Shown in pieces: positions 41,271 through 50,902 of a stretch of DNA of 64,000 nucleotides. The notes below the pieces were generated by a model that was not told the DNA's origin, made no database searches, and saw only the letters and a list, made by a program, of their open reading frames with translations. Within the stretch, counting starts at the first letter, position 1; the number at the start of each line of letters is the position of its first letter. The stretch is from assembly GCA_030765535.1 (NCBI GenBank), contig JAVCCH010000194.1, positions 21,537 to 85,536 on the forward strand. The letters run 5' to 3'. Source of the DNA: Candidatus Tenebribacter davisii (GTDB lineage Bacteria; Cloacimonadota; Cloacimonadia; Cloacimonadales; TCS61). Position numbers and translations under genes: made by a program.

Positions 41271-43451
41271 ATGAATTCCAGAATAAAATTATTAGTAATT
41301 TTCAACATTATAATCATTATTATTTGGATAAGTTATCTTTTTTCTATTCAAATATTAGATGCACATCATCTTAAATCAGCTGTACAGATCCGTCAAAATC
41401 CTTCCAAAGAAATCTTGATCCCTAACAGAGGAAATATTTATGATCGTAATAATAGTCTGCTTGTAAGTTCAATAAAATATTACCAGTTAGACATTGATAG
41501 ACGTGTAATAGTTAAAAATTGTAAAAAGAAAACAGATGTTAATCCAGCTGATATTTTTGCAAAAATTACTCAGATAATATCTGAGAATAGTGACGTTAAG
41601 AAAAAAGTTCTGCTCAAACGTTTAAATAAAAATCCAATTAATTCAAGTGTTTACATTGCAACTGATATTTCTGAAAATCAGCTTCATATCATTAAACAAG
41701 AATTTGCAAAAGAAAATATCAAAGGTCTCGTAACGTCTTTCAGTAAGATCAAGCGTTCTTATCCTCATGACAAACTTGGAGCAAACTTCATGGGGATCAT
41801 TGATGATAAATGTAAAAATAATTCCGGGAATGTAATTTATACTACGCATGGAAAGAATGGAATTGAAGCTACCTATAATAGTCAACTTTCTGGAGAAGTC
41901 GGCTGGAGAGAGATGATATATGATGCCAACAATCAAATTATTCCGCTATTATTTCTCAAAGAAAAATCAGCTCAACCCGGACAATCGATCTATCTCACTA
42001 TTGATAAAAGAATTCAGGAAATTGTAGAAGAAAATTTATTGATCGGATTGAAAGAATACAAAGCCAAAAATGCCATCGGAATTGTTATGGATCCTAACAC
42101 AGCCGAGATCCTTGCTCTGGCAGGTATTACAAAGGATCACGAAAAAAAATCAGCGAAAGAGCTGCGTTCCGTTACCGATATTGCAGTTTCTTTTATGTTC
42201 GAACCGGGCTCTACCTTAAAACCGATAACAGCTTTACTGGCTTTAGAAAAAGGAATTTATAACCCTACAGATAAGATCGACTGCAAAAATTACCACCTGG
42301 AGTATGAATCTGAAGAAAGGATAATTAAGGATGACCACAAATTCAAGACTTTAAGTTTTAAAGATATTATTGCCTATTCCAGTAATGTAGGCATAAGTAA
42401 AATAGTAGAAAAGATTGGAAGTAAGTTACTTTATGAAAGAATGATCGCAATGGGCTTCGGGCATAAAACAAGCTCTAATATTTCAGGTGAAGCATCAGGT
42501 ATCTTCCGCAAACTAAAAGACTGGCAGGGATTCTCACTTCATTCCATCTCATTTGGCCAGGAAATTTCCGTTACTGCCCTACAATTGGCAAATGCATATT
42601 GCGCCTTTGCAAATGGCGGTAACATAATGCAGCCGCACCTGATTAAAGAGATCAAGGATACCAAGGGAAAAAAAGTTACTTCATTCAAACCAAGAAAATT
42701 ACGCTCAATTTCAGATAAAAAGTCCTTAGATACATTAAAGGAATTTCTAATGGGTGTTGTTGATTATGGAACAGCTACGGGAACAAAAATAGAGAATCTT
42801 GCCATAGCAGGCAAAACTGGAACATCTGAAAAAGCAATTAGTGGTAAGATCGGATACGAAGAAGAAAAATATACTTCAATTTTTGCCGGGTTTTTCCCCG
42901 TGAAAAAACCTGAATATGTGATGGTAATCGTTTATGATGAAGCAGATTACAAATCATATGCTTATTATGCATCTCTTTCGTCTGTACCAACATTCAAGAA
43001 TATAACCAAAAAAATCATTGATCTACCTGATTCAGACATAATTGTAAATATAAAAGAAGATAATTGTAATTTCATTTTTGCACCTGATGTAACAAATATG
43101 CAGCTGGTAAAAGCAATTGATGTATTACAGAAAAAGAATATTAAATATGTAATTATAGGTGAAAATCAGGAAGGTAAAATAGTGGATCAGTATCCTAAAC
43201 CAAACACATCTTTTAATGAAAATGAGAAGATAATTCTTAACCTTGACATTAAACAGGAATCAGAACTATTAAGCGTAAATAATTATATCATGCCAGACCT
43301 CATTGGATTAACTTTGAGGAAGGCAATTGCAAAATCTAATAGGAGTAATGTGAAACTGGTTATTAAGGGAAACGGCATTATCTCAAGCCAATCTATCAAA
43401 CCAGGATCTAAAATTAAATTTGGGGATATATGTGTAATAACAGCAAAATGA
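41271..43451 (+). CDS. ftsI: Septal peptidoglycan transpeptidase FtsI (PBP3-like) with two PASTA domains
   Basis: About 726 residues. N-terminal TM helix (6-24), PBP dimer region starting IPNRGNIYDRN, and a transpeptidase domain with the serine motif STLK (314-317), SxN (SSN, 370-372) and KTG (515-517). Two PASTA-like domains follow at about 598-660 and 667-725. It cross-links septal peptidoglycan with the SEDS partner FtsW. PASTA domains are usual in SpoVD/PBP2x-type enzymes and less so in proteobacterial FtsI. The start is uncertain: ATG 41271 directly follows the T tract, and an upstream ATG at 41256 lies within the terminator stem. Neither has a Shine-Dalgarno site. Its stop overlaps the murE-murF ATG by four bases. 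Confidence 0.93.
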   Translation: MNSRIKLLVIFNIIIIIIWISYLFSIQILDAHHLKSAVQIRQNPSKEILIPNRGNIYDRNNSLLVSSIKYYQLDIDRRVIVKNCKKKTDVNPADIFAKITQIISENSDVKKKVLLKRLNKNPINSSVYIATDISENQLHIIKQEFAKENIKGLVTSFSKIKRSYPHDKLGANFMGIIDDKCKNNSGNVIYTTHGKNGIEATYNSQLSGEVGWREMIYDANNQIIPLLFLKEKSAQPGQSIYLTIDKRIQEIVEENLLIGLKEYKAKNAIGIVMDPNTAEILALAGITKDHEKKSAKELRSVTDIAVSFMFEPGSTLKPITALLALEKGIYNPTDKIDCKNYHLEYESEERIIKDDHKFKTLSFKDIIAYSSNVGISKIVEKIGSKLLYERMIAMGFGHKTSSNISGEASGIFRKLKDWQGFSLHSISFGQEISVTALQLANAYCAFANGGNIMQPHLIKEIKDTKGKKVTSFKPRKLRSISDKKSLDTLKEFLMGVVDYGTATGTKIENLAIAGKTGTSEKAISGKIGYEEEKYTSIFAGFFPVKKPEYVMVIVYDEADYKSYAYYASLSSVPTFKNITKKIIDLPDSDIIVNIKEDNCNFIFAPDVTNMQLVKAIDVLQKKNIKYVIIGENQEGKIVDQYPKPNTSFNENEKIILNLDIKQESELLSVNNYIMPDLIGLTLRKAIAKSNRSNVKLVIKGNGIISSQSIKPGSKIKFGDICVITAK

Positions 43452-46213
43452 TCTCAACTACTGAGATTATTTCAGTTTTAAAGATACATGACCTGTTAAT
43501 TGAAACTATAAAGATAGTATCGTCAAAAACATTTTCCGGAATACAAACAGATTCCAGGAAGGTTAAAACCGGTCAGGTTTTCGTTTGTATTGTTGGTTTT
43601 ATCAGTGATGGACATAATTATGCCGAATCAGCAGTAAAAAGAGGTGCAAAATTATTAATAGTAGAAAAGGAACTTGAAATAGAAATCCCACAGATCATTG
43701 TAAAAAATACACGTAAAGCTACTGCCCTACTGGCGAAACTGTTTTTCAATGAACCTTCCAAAAAAATGAAATTAATTGGCATAACCGGAACGAATGGGAA
43801 AACAACGATTGCAAATTTAATTGAAAGAATTCTCTTAGATAATGGAAAAAAAGTCGGATTAATAGGTACTCTGGGCTATTCAATCAATGCTAAAACCTAT
43901 AGATCTGAAAGAACAACACCTGATATTATAGATTTGAATTCGATATTTTATGAAATGAACCAGCAAGATGTTGAATTTATAGTTATGGAAGTATCTTCAC
44001 ATGCACTTTCTTTAGATAGGATCTTCTCCTTAGATTTTCATTCTACTGTATTCACTAATCTTACTCAAGATCATCTTGATTTTCATACTAACATTAATGA
44101 ATATGCAAAAACGAAGTTTAAACTTTTTGAAAATACAAAAAAAGCTTATATAAATATTGATGATGAACATGGAAAAAGGTTATTTAGAAAATGTTCGTTT
44201 ACAAAATATGGAATATCTTTTGAGCAGGGTGATATTAAAATTGGAGATCATGATTTCACGATCACTGGTTCAAGTTTTGATGTACAAGTAAAACAAGATA
44301 CGTATCATATTAATACCAATCTGATAGGGAAATATAATATTTTTAACACAGCAACAGCTTTTTCCGTTGCACTTGATCTCTTAGGAACATCTCATGTTCA
44401 GAAAATTATTGATTCTATAAAAAAGATTGAATGTATTTCCGGTAGATTGCAGCAAGTAGCAAATGATCGAAACATTGGAATTTATATTGATTATGCCCAC
44501 ACGCCTGATGCCATAAAAAATGTTCTTATAACTCTAAACGAGATCAAAAAGGGAAGAATATTCCTTGTTTTTGGAGCAGGTGGTAATAGAGATAGAACCA
44601 AACGTCCTAAAATGTTCGAAGCTGCACAACTCGCTGATAAGATTATACTTACAAACGATAATCCTCGTTATGAAAAATCGTCAGATATCATTAGAGACCT
44701 TATCCGGGATGCAGATGATAAAACTTCATTCTGGATAATTCGTGATAGAAAGAGAGCCATTCAAACGGCAGTCAAATTCGCCAAAGAAAAAGATATTGTA
44801 CTTATAGCTGGAAAAGGCCATGAGAAATATCAGAATATCAAAGGTAAAAAGTATGATTTTGATGATGTTATTGAAGTAAAAAATGCACTATCTCATTCAC
44901 TGAAACAAGATAATTCTCTATCCTTACCCCTTGATCTCCTTCAACTTGAATTAATTTATCAGCAAAATCTGGTTATAGACAGTAATCCTTTGATAGAATA
45001 TATTTCTACAGATTCCCGTACAATTAAAGCTAATTCCCTATTCTTTGCATTAAAAGGTAAGAATTTCGATGGACATGATTACGTTGATAATATCTTAAAA
45101 ATAGAAAATTGCTGGGCAGTTGTAGATATGGACTACAAAAGCAATTCAACTAAGTTGATACGTGTGAAAGATACATTAGAAGCACTCGCTCTGCTTGCCA
45201 AGGTCTATAAACAACATTTTGATCTGACAACAATTGCTGTAACCGGCAGCTATGGTAAAACAACGGTAAAAGAATATTTATATAATATCTTTTCTGAACT
45301 CTCTAATACTCATAAAACTTTTGGAAATGAAAATAACCTTATTGGTGTTCCCAGAACGATCTTTCGACTTGATCCTAAATATAATTATTCAATTCTTGAA
45401 CTTGGAACAAATCAATTTGGTGAAATTGAAAAACTAGTTAATATTGCTGATCCAGATATTGGTGTTATTGTGTCAGTAGGTGCTTCACACTTGGAATATC
45501 TTCAAAATGAAGTAGGTGTCTTTAAAGAAAAATCAGCCCTTTTTCAGCATGACTTACTTTATAAATTTTTCCCGGCAGATGATGAAAGATTCAAAAAATT
45601 TAATGGCTCATCATTTGGTTTTTCTCCAAATTCAATTTATAAGTTTTCTGAATTCCATATGCAAAATGATACCACGATCTTCAAAGTTAATAATATTGAA
45701 TTTTCAATTCCTACTCCTTTTACAAAATATGGCTTTAATGCAGGAATTGCAGTATCAGTTGCTTTACAGTTGAACATGAATGTTGAATTAATAAAGAAAG
45801 GTTTGTTAAAACCACTGCAGATTTCTCAGAGAATGGAAATAATCAGACGTAAAGAAAGATCATTACTTGTTGACTGCTATAATGCAAATCCAGATTCGAT
45901 GGAAGCAGCAATTGAATTCTGGAGTACGTATGAAATTGAGAAACCTCATTATGCTATTCTAGGTGACATGCTTGAACTGGGGAAATTGACAATAGAACTA
46001 CATAAAAAGATATTGAATGTTCTCAAAGATAAGGATTATAGGCAACTTCTTTCTGTGGGTAATATGTCACGTGAATATAATGCCGATGTTCATTTTGATG
46101 ATGTCGAAGAATTATTAGCATCAAAAATATTAGCAAAGATACCTGAGAATGCTGTAATTCTCATAAAAGCTTCTCATGGAATAAAATTAGAAAAAATAAT
46201 AGGAAGGATTTAA
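43448..46213 (+). CDS. murE-murF: MurE-MurF fusion: DAP-type tripeptide ligase plus D-Ala-D-Ala-adding ligase
   Basis: About 921 residues carrying two Mur ligases in one chain. The MurE half (1-480) has the P-loop GTNGKTT (about 114-120), EVSSHALSLDR and the motif DNPR (about 404-407), which in MurE specifies meso-diaminopimelate. The MurF half (about 500-920) has STDSRTIKANSLFFALKG, the P-loop GSYGKTT (about 600-606), and later YNANPDSMEAA and LGDMLELG. No stop or restart codon occurs at the junction, so both activities are covalently linked and consecutive steps occur on one protein. ATG 43448 (ATGA overlap with ftsI) is preferred; ATG 43430 would add six residues. Confidence 0.95.
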   Translation: MISTTEIISVLKIHDLLIETIKIVSSKTFSGIQTDSRKVKTGQVFVCIVGFISDGHNYAESAVKRGAKLLIVEKELEIEIPQIIVKNTRKATALLAKLFFNEPSKKMKLIGITGTNGKTTIANLIERILLDNGKKVGLIGTLGYSINAKTYRSERTTPDIIDLNSIFYEMNQQDVEFIVMEVSSHALSLDRIFSLDFHSTVFTNLTQDHLDFHTNINEYAKTKFKLFENTKKAYINIDDEHGKRLFRKCSFTKYGISFEQGDIKIGDHDFTITGSSFDVQVKQDTYHINTNLIGKYNIFNTATAFSVALDLLGTSHVQKIIDSIKKIECISGRLQQVANDRNIGIYIDYAHTPDAIKNVLITLNEIKKGRIFLVFGAGGNRDRTKRPKMFEAAQLADKIILTNDNPRYEKSSDIIRDLIRDADDKTSFWIIRDRKRAIQTAVKFAKEKDIVLIAGKGHEKYQNIKGKKYDFDDVIEVKNALSHSLKQDNSLSLPLDLLQLELIYQQNLVIDSNPLIEYISTDSRTIKANSLFFALKGKNFDGHDYVDNILKIENCWAVVDMDYKSNSTKLIRVKDTLEALALLAKVYKQHFDLTTIAVTGSYGKTTVKEYLYNIFSELSNTHKTFGNENNLIGVPRTIFRLDPKYNYSILELGTNQFGEIEKLVNIADPDIGVIVSVGASHLEYLQNEVGVFKEKSALFQHDLLYKFFPADDERFKKFNGSSFGFSPNSIYKFSEFHMQNDTTIFKVNNIEFSIPTPFTKYGFNAGIAVSVALQLNMNVELIKKGLLKPLQISQRMEIIRRKERSLLVDCYNANPDSMEAAIEFWSTYEIEKPHYAILGDMLELGKLTIELHKKILNVLKDKDYRQLLSVGNMSREYNADVHFDDVEELLASKILAKIPENAVILIKASHGIKLEKIIGRI

Positions 46214-46214
46214 A

Positions 46215-47330
46215 ATGTTTTATCACCTTTTTGCCCCTTTAGCGGATACGCAAGTTTTTGGATACAGCTTATTTAATGTATTTCAGTATGTTACTTTTCG
46301 TTCGATCGCAGCATTTATCACAGCCATTTTCTTCTCAATTGTACTAGGACCTAAATTCATCAAAATGTTAAGGAAACATCAAGCCTTGGAAACCATAAAT
46401 GAATATGTTCCGATCTCGCATAAAGAAAAAGAAGGAACGCCTACGATGGGTGGTCTCATTGTTATCTGCAGCATATTGCTTTCAGTTCTACTCTGGAATA
46501 ACCTTGTGAACAGTTACATTATAATAATGATAATTACTACGATCTGGTTAGGCGCTACTGGCTTTCTGGATGATTACCTTAAAAACTTCTTAGGAGCAAA
46601 AAAGGGATTGATCGCCAAATATAAACTATTAGCTCAGATCATGCTGGGTTTAGTTGTTGCCCTTGCTTTATATTATGGTTCAAACAATACAGACTTAATC
46701 ACAAAAATAAATTTACCCTTTATCAAAGGTAGTTCAATACAATTGAAACTTCTGTTTATTCCATTTGTTGTATTTATGGTAACAGCTACATCCAATGCTG
46801 TGAATTTAACTGATGGATTAGATGGATTGGCTGGAGGTACAGTAGCAATAGCAGCTCTTGGACTTGGTATTATGGCTTATATTAAGGGGAATTTTGTTAT
46901 TTCAGAATATCTAAATATAGATTTTATCCAAAATGCTGGCGAATTGACCGTTTTTATTTCAGCACTAATAGGAACATTACTGGGTTTTTTATGGTATAAT
47001 GTAAAACCTGCACAGATTATTCTTGGTGATACCGGATCATTATCTTTAGGTGGAATTTTAGCAGTTTTAGCAGTTTTATTAAGAGAAGAGATATTTTTCG
47101 CAATTATAGGTGGAGTTTTTATTATGGAAGCTCTATCTACAATAATTCAGCGCTATTATTTTAAATATACCAGAAAAAAAACAGGTACTGGAAAAAGAGC
47201 TTTTCTTTGTGCACCGATACATCATCATTATGAATTAAAGGGAATTTCAGAAGAAAAGATCGTGATCAGATTCTGGATCGTTGCAGCTTTACTTGTTGGT
47301 ATTGGACTGGCTACTTTAAAATTAAGGTAG
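46215..47330 (+). CDS. mraY: Phospho-N-acetylmuramoyl-pentapeptide transferase
   Basis: A 371-residue membrane enzyme that makes lipid I. Family signatures are HKEKEGTPTMGGL, the DD pair in FLDDYLK, NAVNLTDGLDGLAGG, and the C-terminal APIHHHYELKG that holds the His-rich motif. About ten TM helices. It starts one base after the murE-murF stop, with AGGA in the preceding codons. Confidence 0.97.
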   Translation: MFYHLFAPLADTQVFGYSLFNVFQYVTFRSIAAFITAIFFSIVLGPKFIKMLRKHQALETINEYVPISHKEKEGTPTMGGLIVICSILLSVLLWNNLVNSYIIIMIITTIWLGATGFLDDYLKNFLGAKKGLIAKYKLLAQIMLGLVVALALYYGSNNTDLITKINLPFIKGSSIQLKLLFIPFVVFMVTATSNAVNLTDGLDGLAGGTVAIAALGLGIMAYIKGNFVISEYLNIDFIQNAGELTVFISALIGTLLGFLWYNVKPAQIILGDTGSLSLGGILAVLAVLLREEIFFAIIGGVFIMEALSTIIQRYYFKYTRKKTGTGKRAFLCAPIHHHYELKGISEEKIVIRFWIVAALLVGIGLATLKLR

Positions 47331-47333
47331 AAA

Positions 47334-48662
47334 ATGATAATCAAAGGGAAGAAATTTGGAATTCTTGGTATGGCTAGAAGCGGTTTATCCGCTGCCACTA
47401 AGATCAAAGAACTTGATGGATTTGTTTTTATAAGCGAATTTAAGAAAGAAGATTTTATTACAAATTCCAATGAAATTAAAAGAAATTTTACCTGCGAATT
47501 TGGTGGACATACAGAAAAAATTCTGCAAAATGATATCCTCATATTGAGTCCTGGAATTCCTCGAGATATTCCAATTTTACAAAAGGCAATTGAACAGAAT
47601 ATTGAGATCATCAGTGAAATAGAATTCAGTTTCCGGATCAAGCACCCTCATAGTAAGATAATTGCTATAACCGGTTCCAATGGTAAAAGTACAACGGTGA
47701 GTCTGATCCACCATATTTTGCAAACTGCCGGGTTCAACTCTATACTGGCAGGAAATATCGGCACTGCTTTTTCATCCTATCCAATAGAAAAAAGTGATAT
47801 AGATTTTATCGTTCTGGAACTCAGTAGTTTTCAACTTGAACTCATTAGTAAATTTAAGGCAAATGTTGCAGCTGTACTCAATATTACTCCTGATCATCTT
47901 AATCGTTATAAATCATTTGATAATTATGCTAAAACCAAATTTAATATTTTCATGAATCAAAATCATCAGGATCTGGCAATACTCAATATGGATGATAAAG
48001 CATCTGCAAAATTTACTAAAATGATAAAAACATCTCTCAAATATTTCTCCCTGAATTCCAAAACTGACATATATTTTGAGAATAAATCAATAAATTTTGA
48101 TTCTAAACAATATCCTATACAAAGATCAACTATTCAAGGTCCTCATAATATTGCTAATATCATGTGTTCTATTCTTGCAGTTTCCCCATTCAAGATAAAA
48201 AAAGATGTTATTCAAAAAGCATTAGAAACCTTCTCACCTCTTTCCCATCGCCTTGAATTTGTGCAAGAAATTGAAGGTGTTAAATTCTATAATGATTCAA
48301 AAGCTACTAACACAGATTCAGTAAAATATGCACTTTTATCCTTTAATAAACCAATCAGAATTATCATGGGTGGAGCTGGCAAAGGTGAAGATTACAGCAT
48401 ATTGACACCATATCTACATATTCACGCAAAAAAAGTTTACCTTACCGGTGATACTATTGCAGAGATGAAAAGTACATTTGAGGGTTCTGTCGATCTAGCA
48501 ATAAACAAAGATTTCGAAGATATAATTAATATGGCCTTTTCCGAATCAGAAAAAGGAGATATTATCGTATTATCTCCAGCATGTACAAGTTATGACCGAT
48601 TCAAAAATTTTGAAGAGCGTGGAAATAAATTTAAAGAGATCGTTTCAGGATTAAAAAAATGA
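47334..48662 (+). CDS. murD: UDP-N-acetylmuramoylalanine-D-glutamate ligase
   Basis: A 442-residue ligase adding D-Glu. The N-terminal Rossmann domain begins FGILGMARSGLSAATK, the P-loop is ITGSNGKSTTVSL, then LELSSFQLE, and the C-terminal domain has NDSKATNTDSVKYAL and ILSPACTSYDRFKNFEERG. Length and order are normal. It overlaps ftsW by four bases. Confidence 0.97.
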   Translation: MIIKGKKFGILGMARSGLSAATKIKELDGFVFISEFKKEDFITNSNEIKRNFTCEFGGHTEKILQNDILILSPGIPRDIPILQKAIEQNIEIISEIEFSFRIKHPHSKIIAITGSNGKSTTVSLIHHILQTAGFNSILAGNIGTAFSSYPIEKSDIDFIVLELSSFQLELISKFKANVAAVLNITPDHLNRYKSFDNYAKTKFNIFMNQNHQDLAILNMDDKASAKFTKMIKTSLKYFSLNSKTDIYFENKSINFDSKQYPIQRSTIQGPHNIANIMCSILAVSPFKIKKDVIQKALETFSPLSHRLEFVQEIEGVKFYNDSKATNTDSVKYALLSFNKPIRIIMGGAGKGEDYSILTPYLHIHAKKVYLTGDTIAEMKSTFEGSVDLAINKDFEDIINMAFSESEKGDIIVLSPACTSYDRFKNFEERGNKFKEIVSGLKK

Positions 48663-49804
48663 AAACAAAATCTCTAATTGCTCAATATGACGTTATACTT
48701 CTTTTTACTTATATTGTCTTGATCGCAATTGGAATTTTCATGCAGCTTAACATTAGTTCTGTACGCTCATCAATGTATTTCTTTTATAAACAGTTCATCT
48801 GGCTTGTACTTTCTTTTGGCTCTCTTTTTTTTGCATTTAAGTTTATTGATCTGGAAAAGACCAGAAAACTGATTTTCCCTCTGATCATGATCATTATTCT
48901 CATGTTAATATCTGTTTTAATATTCGGCACTCAAGTAAAAGGAGCTGTTAGAAGTCTTCACATCTGGAAGATCAACATCCAACCCAGTCTGCTGGCCAGG
49001 ATAATTTTAATTTTTTATTTTGCTCATATTTTAGATAAACAAAAAAGGTTTATTGAGAATTCCCAACCAAAAGGTTTCATAAAATATTTCAAACAATTGA
49101 TGATAGTAACAATCATAATATATTCATTGATTTTAGCTGAAAAGCATTTCAGCCCGTTAATTATTTCTGGAATAACCTTAATATCACTTTTATTCATAGC
49201 AAAAATAAAGTTGTCTACAATTACGATCATACTCGCAACTTGCCTGATCCTAGGAATAGTTGTTCTTCAATTAGGCCCTACATATCGATCTGAAAGGATG
49301 AAAATATATTCCAAATATTCTCTTTTTAATAAAGCAATGAATAATGATGGTGAATATACCGGAAATCAAGATTATCAAATAAAAGAAAGCTTAATATCTC
49401 TAACTGGTGGGCGAATAGTTGGAACTACACCATCAAGAGGAACAGGGAAACATTATTTTTTACCGGAAGCTAAAACCGATTACATATTTTCAATAATAGG
49501 AGAAGAATTTGGATTTTTAGGTGCACTTATAGTTTTTGGCTTATTTATTCTACTTTTTGCCAGAACAATTATCAATGCTGTAAGGCAGGAAGATATTTTT
49601 CTTAAGTTAGCTGGTATAGGTTTGGGAATGAACATCTTTTTTAATGCAATGGTTAATATTGGTGTTTCAATGGCTGCTCTTCCATCTACGGGTGTAACCT
49701 TGCCTTTTATAAGTTATGGCGGCACTTCCCTGTTGGTAAATTCATTTTCTGTTGGACTTCTACTGAATATAAGTGCAACAAAACAAACATTACATAATTA
49801 TTAA
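48659..49804 (+). CDS. ftsW: SEDS-family peptidoglycan polymerase FtsW
   Basis: A 381-residue polytopic protein with about ten TM helices. SEDS signatures are the KGAVRSLHI segment after TM3, then DYIFSIIGEEFGFLGA, and near the end LPSTGVTLPFISYGGTSL. It polymerises lipid II with its cognate PBP, here FtsI. RodA would have similar motifs; position in the dcw cluster decides for FtsW. Confidence 0.93.
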   Translation: MKTKSLIAQYDVILLFTYIVLIAIGIFMQLNISSVRSSMYFFYKQFIWLVLSFGSLFFAFKFIDLEKTRKLIFPLIMIIILMLISVLIFGTQVKGAVRSLHIWKINIQPSLLARIILIFYFAHILDKQKRFIENSQPKGFIKYFKQLMIVTIIIYSLILAEKHFSPLIISGITLISLLFIAKIKLSTITIILATCLILGIVVLQLGPTYRSERMKIYSKYSLFNKAMNNDGEYTGNQDYQIKESLISLTGGRIVGTTPSRGTGKHYFLPEAKTDYIFSIIGEEFGFLGALIVFGLFILLFARTIINAVRQEDIFLKLAGIGLGMNIFFNAMVNIGVSMAALPSTGVTLPFISYGGTSLLVNSFSVGLLLNISATKQTLHNY

Positions 49805-49815
49805 GGAAATTATCT

Positions 49816-50892
49816 ATGAACAGTAAAAAAGTTATCGTAGCTGCTGGAGGAACTGGAGGACATATAATTCCAGCAATTTCAATAATACAAGAACTAATAA
49901 AGGAAAATATTCAAATCCTCTTTGTGGGAAATGTAAACAGTATGGAGCAAAAGCTGGCAAAGCAGTTCAGCATTGATTTTGCTGAAATAAATGTTCAGAA
50001 ATTTTATCGAAAATTTACTTTTGCACACTTAAAATTCCCCTTTAAACTATTAAAAAGTATGCTTGAATCCAAGAAAATAATTCGTAAATTCGAACCTGAT
50101 GCGTTTCTGGGAACTGGTGGATTTGTCAGCGGCCCTGTAGGTTATGCAGCTCATTTATTACGAGTACCAATATTCCTTCAGGAGCAAAATAGCTACCCTG
50201 GTGCAACTACAAAAATCCTGAGTAAATATGCTACAAAAGTATTTATCGGAAATCATGATGCAAAAAAATATATACCTAGGGAAATTACAGTTTACTCAGG
50301 AAATCCTATAAACCTAAGCGCTGTAGAAGAGAAAGAAACAATAGATTTTGAAAAATTTGGTTTAAAAGCCGGTACAAAAAAGATATTTCTATTCGGTGGA
50401 AGCCAGGGTTCTGTTGTTCTGAACAATGCTTTTTTACCAATTGTTGATGATCTGTTAAAAAAAGGATTTGAGATAATCTGGCAGATCGGAAAATACAGCT
50501 TTGATGAATTTTATCCGAAAATTAAAGATAGAAAAGGTATATATGGTTTCGATTTTACAAATGAGATCGGTAAGATTTATAACTCTGTAGATATAGCCAT
50601 TGCACGTGCCGGTGCATTGAGTTTAGCTGAACTTGAAACCAAGAAAATTCCTTCCATTCTGGTACCTCTACCCTCAGCAGCAGAGAATCACCAATACTTT
50701 AATGCTTTGGAATTAAAAGAAAAAAATATTGCAGTAATAATTGAACAAAAAGATCTAAATCCGGAAATCCTTGAGAGTAAAGTTATTGAGATGCTGGAAA
50801 ATATAAACGAGATCAAAGCTAATTTTACTACGACTGTACATGCTAATGCCGCAAAGAATATAGCAGGTACGATCTTGAATTATTTAACGTAA
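49816..50892 (+). CDS. murG: UDP-GlcNAc:lipid I N-acetylglucosaminyltransferase
   Basis: A 358-residue GT-B enzyme converting lipid I to lipid II. The glycine-rich loop AAGGTGGHIIPA is at the N-terminus. The middle has GGFVSGPVGYAAHLL and QEQNSYPG, and the UDP-binding half has FGGSQGS and ARAGALSLAELE. Acts at the inner leaflet of the cytoplasmic membrane. AAGGAAAT precedes the ATG. Confidence 0.97.
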   Translation: MNSKKVIVAAGGTGGHIIPAISIIQELIKENIQILFVGNVNSMEQKLAKQFSIDFAEINVQKFYRKFTFAHLKFPFKLLKSMLESKKIIRKFEPDAFLGTGGFVSGPVGYAAHLLRVPIFLQEQNSYPGATTKILSKYATKVFIGNHDAKKYIPREITVYSGNPINLSAVEEKETIDFEKFGLKAGTKKIFLFGGSQGSVVLNNAFLPIVDDLLKKGFEIIWQIGKYSFDEFYPKIKDRKGIYGFDFTNEIGKIYNSVDIAIARAGALSLAELETKKIPSILVPLPSAAENHQYFNALELKEKNIAVIIEQKDLNPEILESKVIEMLENINEIKANFTTTVHANAAKNIAGTILNYLT

Positions 50893-50902
50893 AGGAGAAC
50901 AA

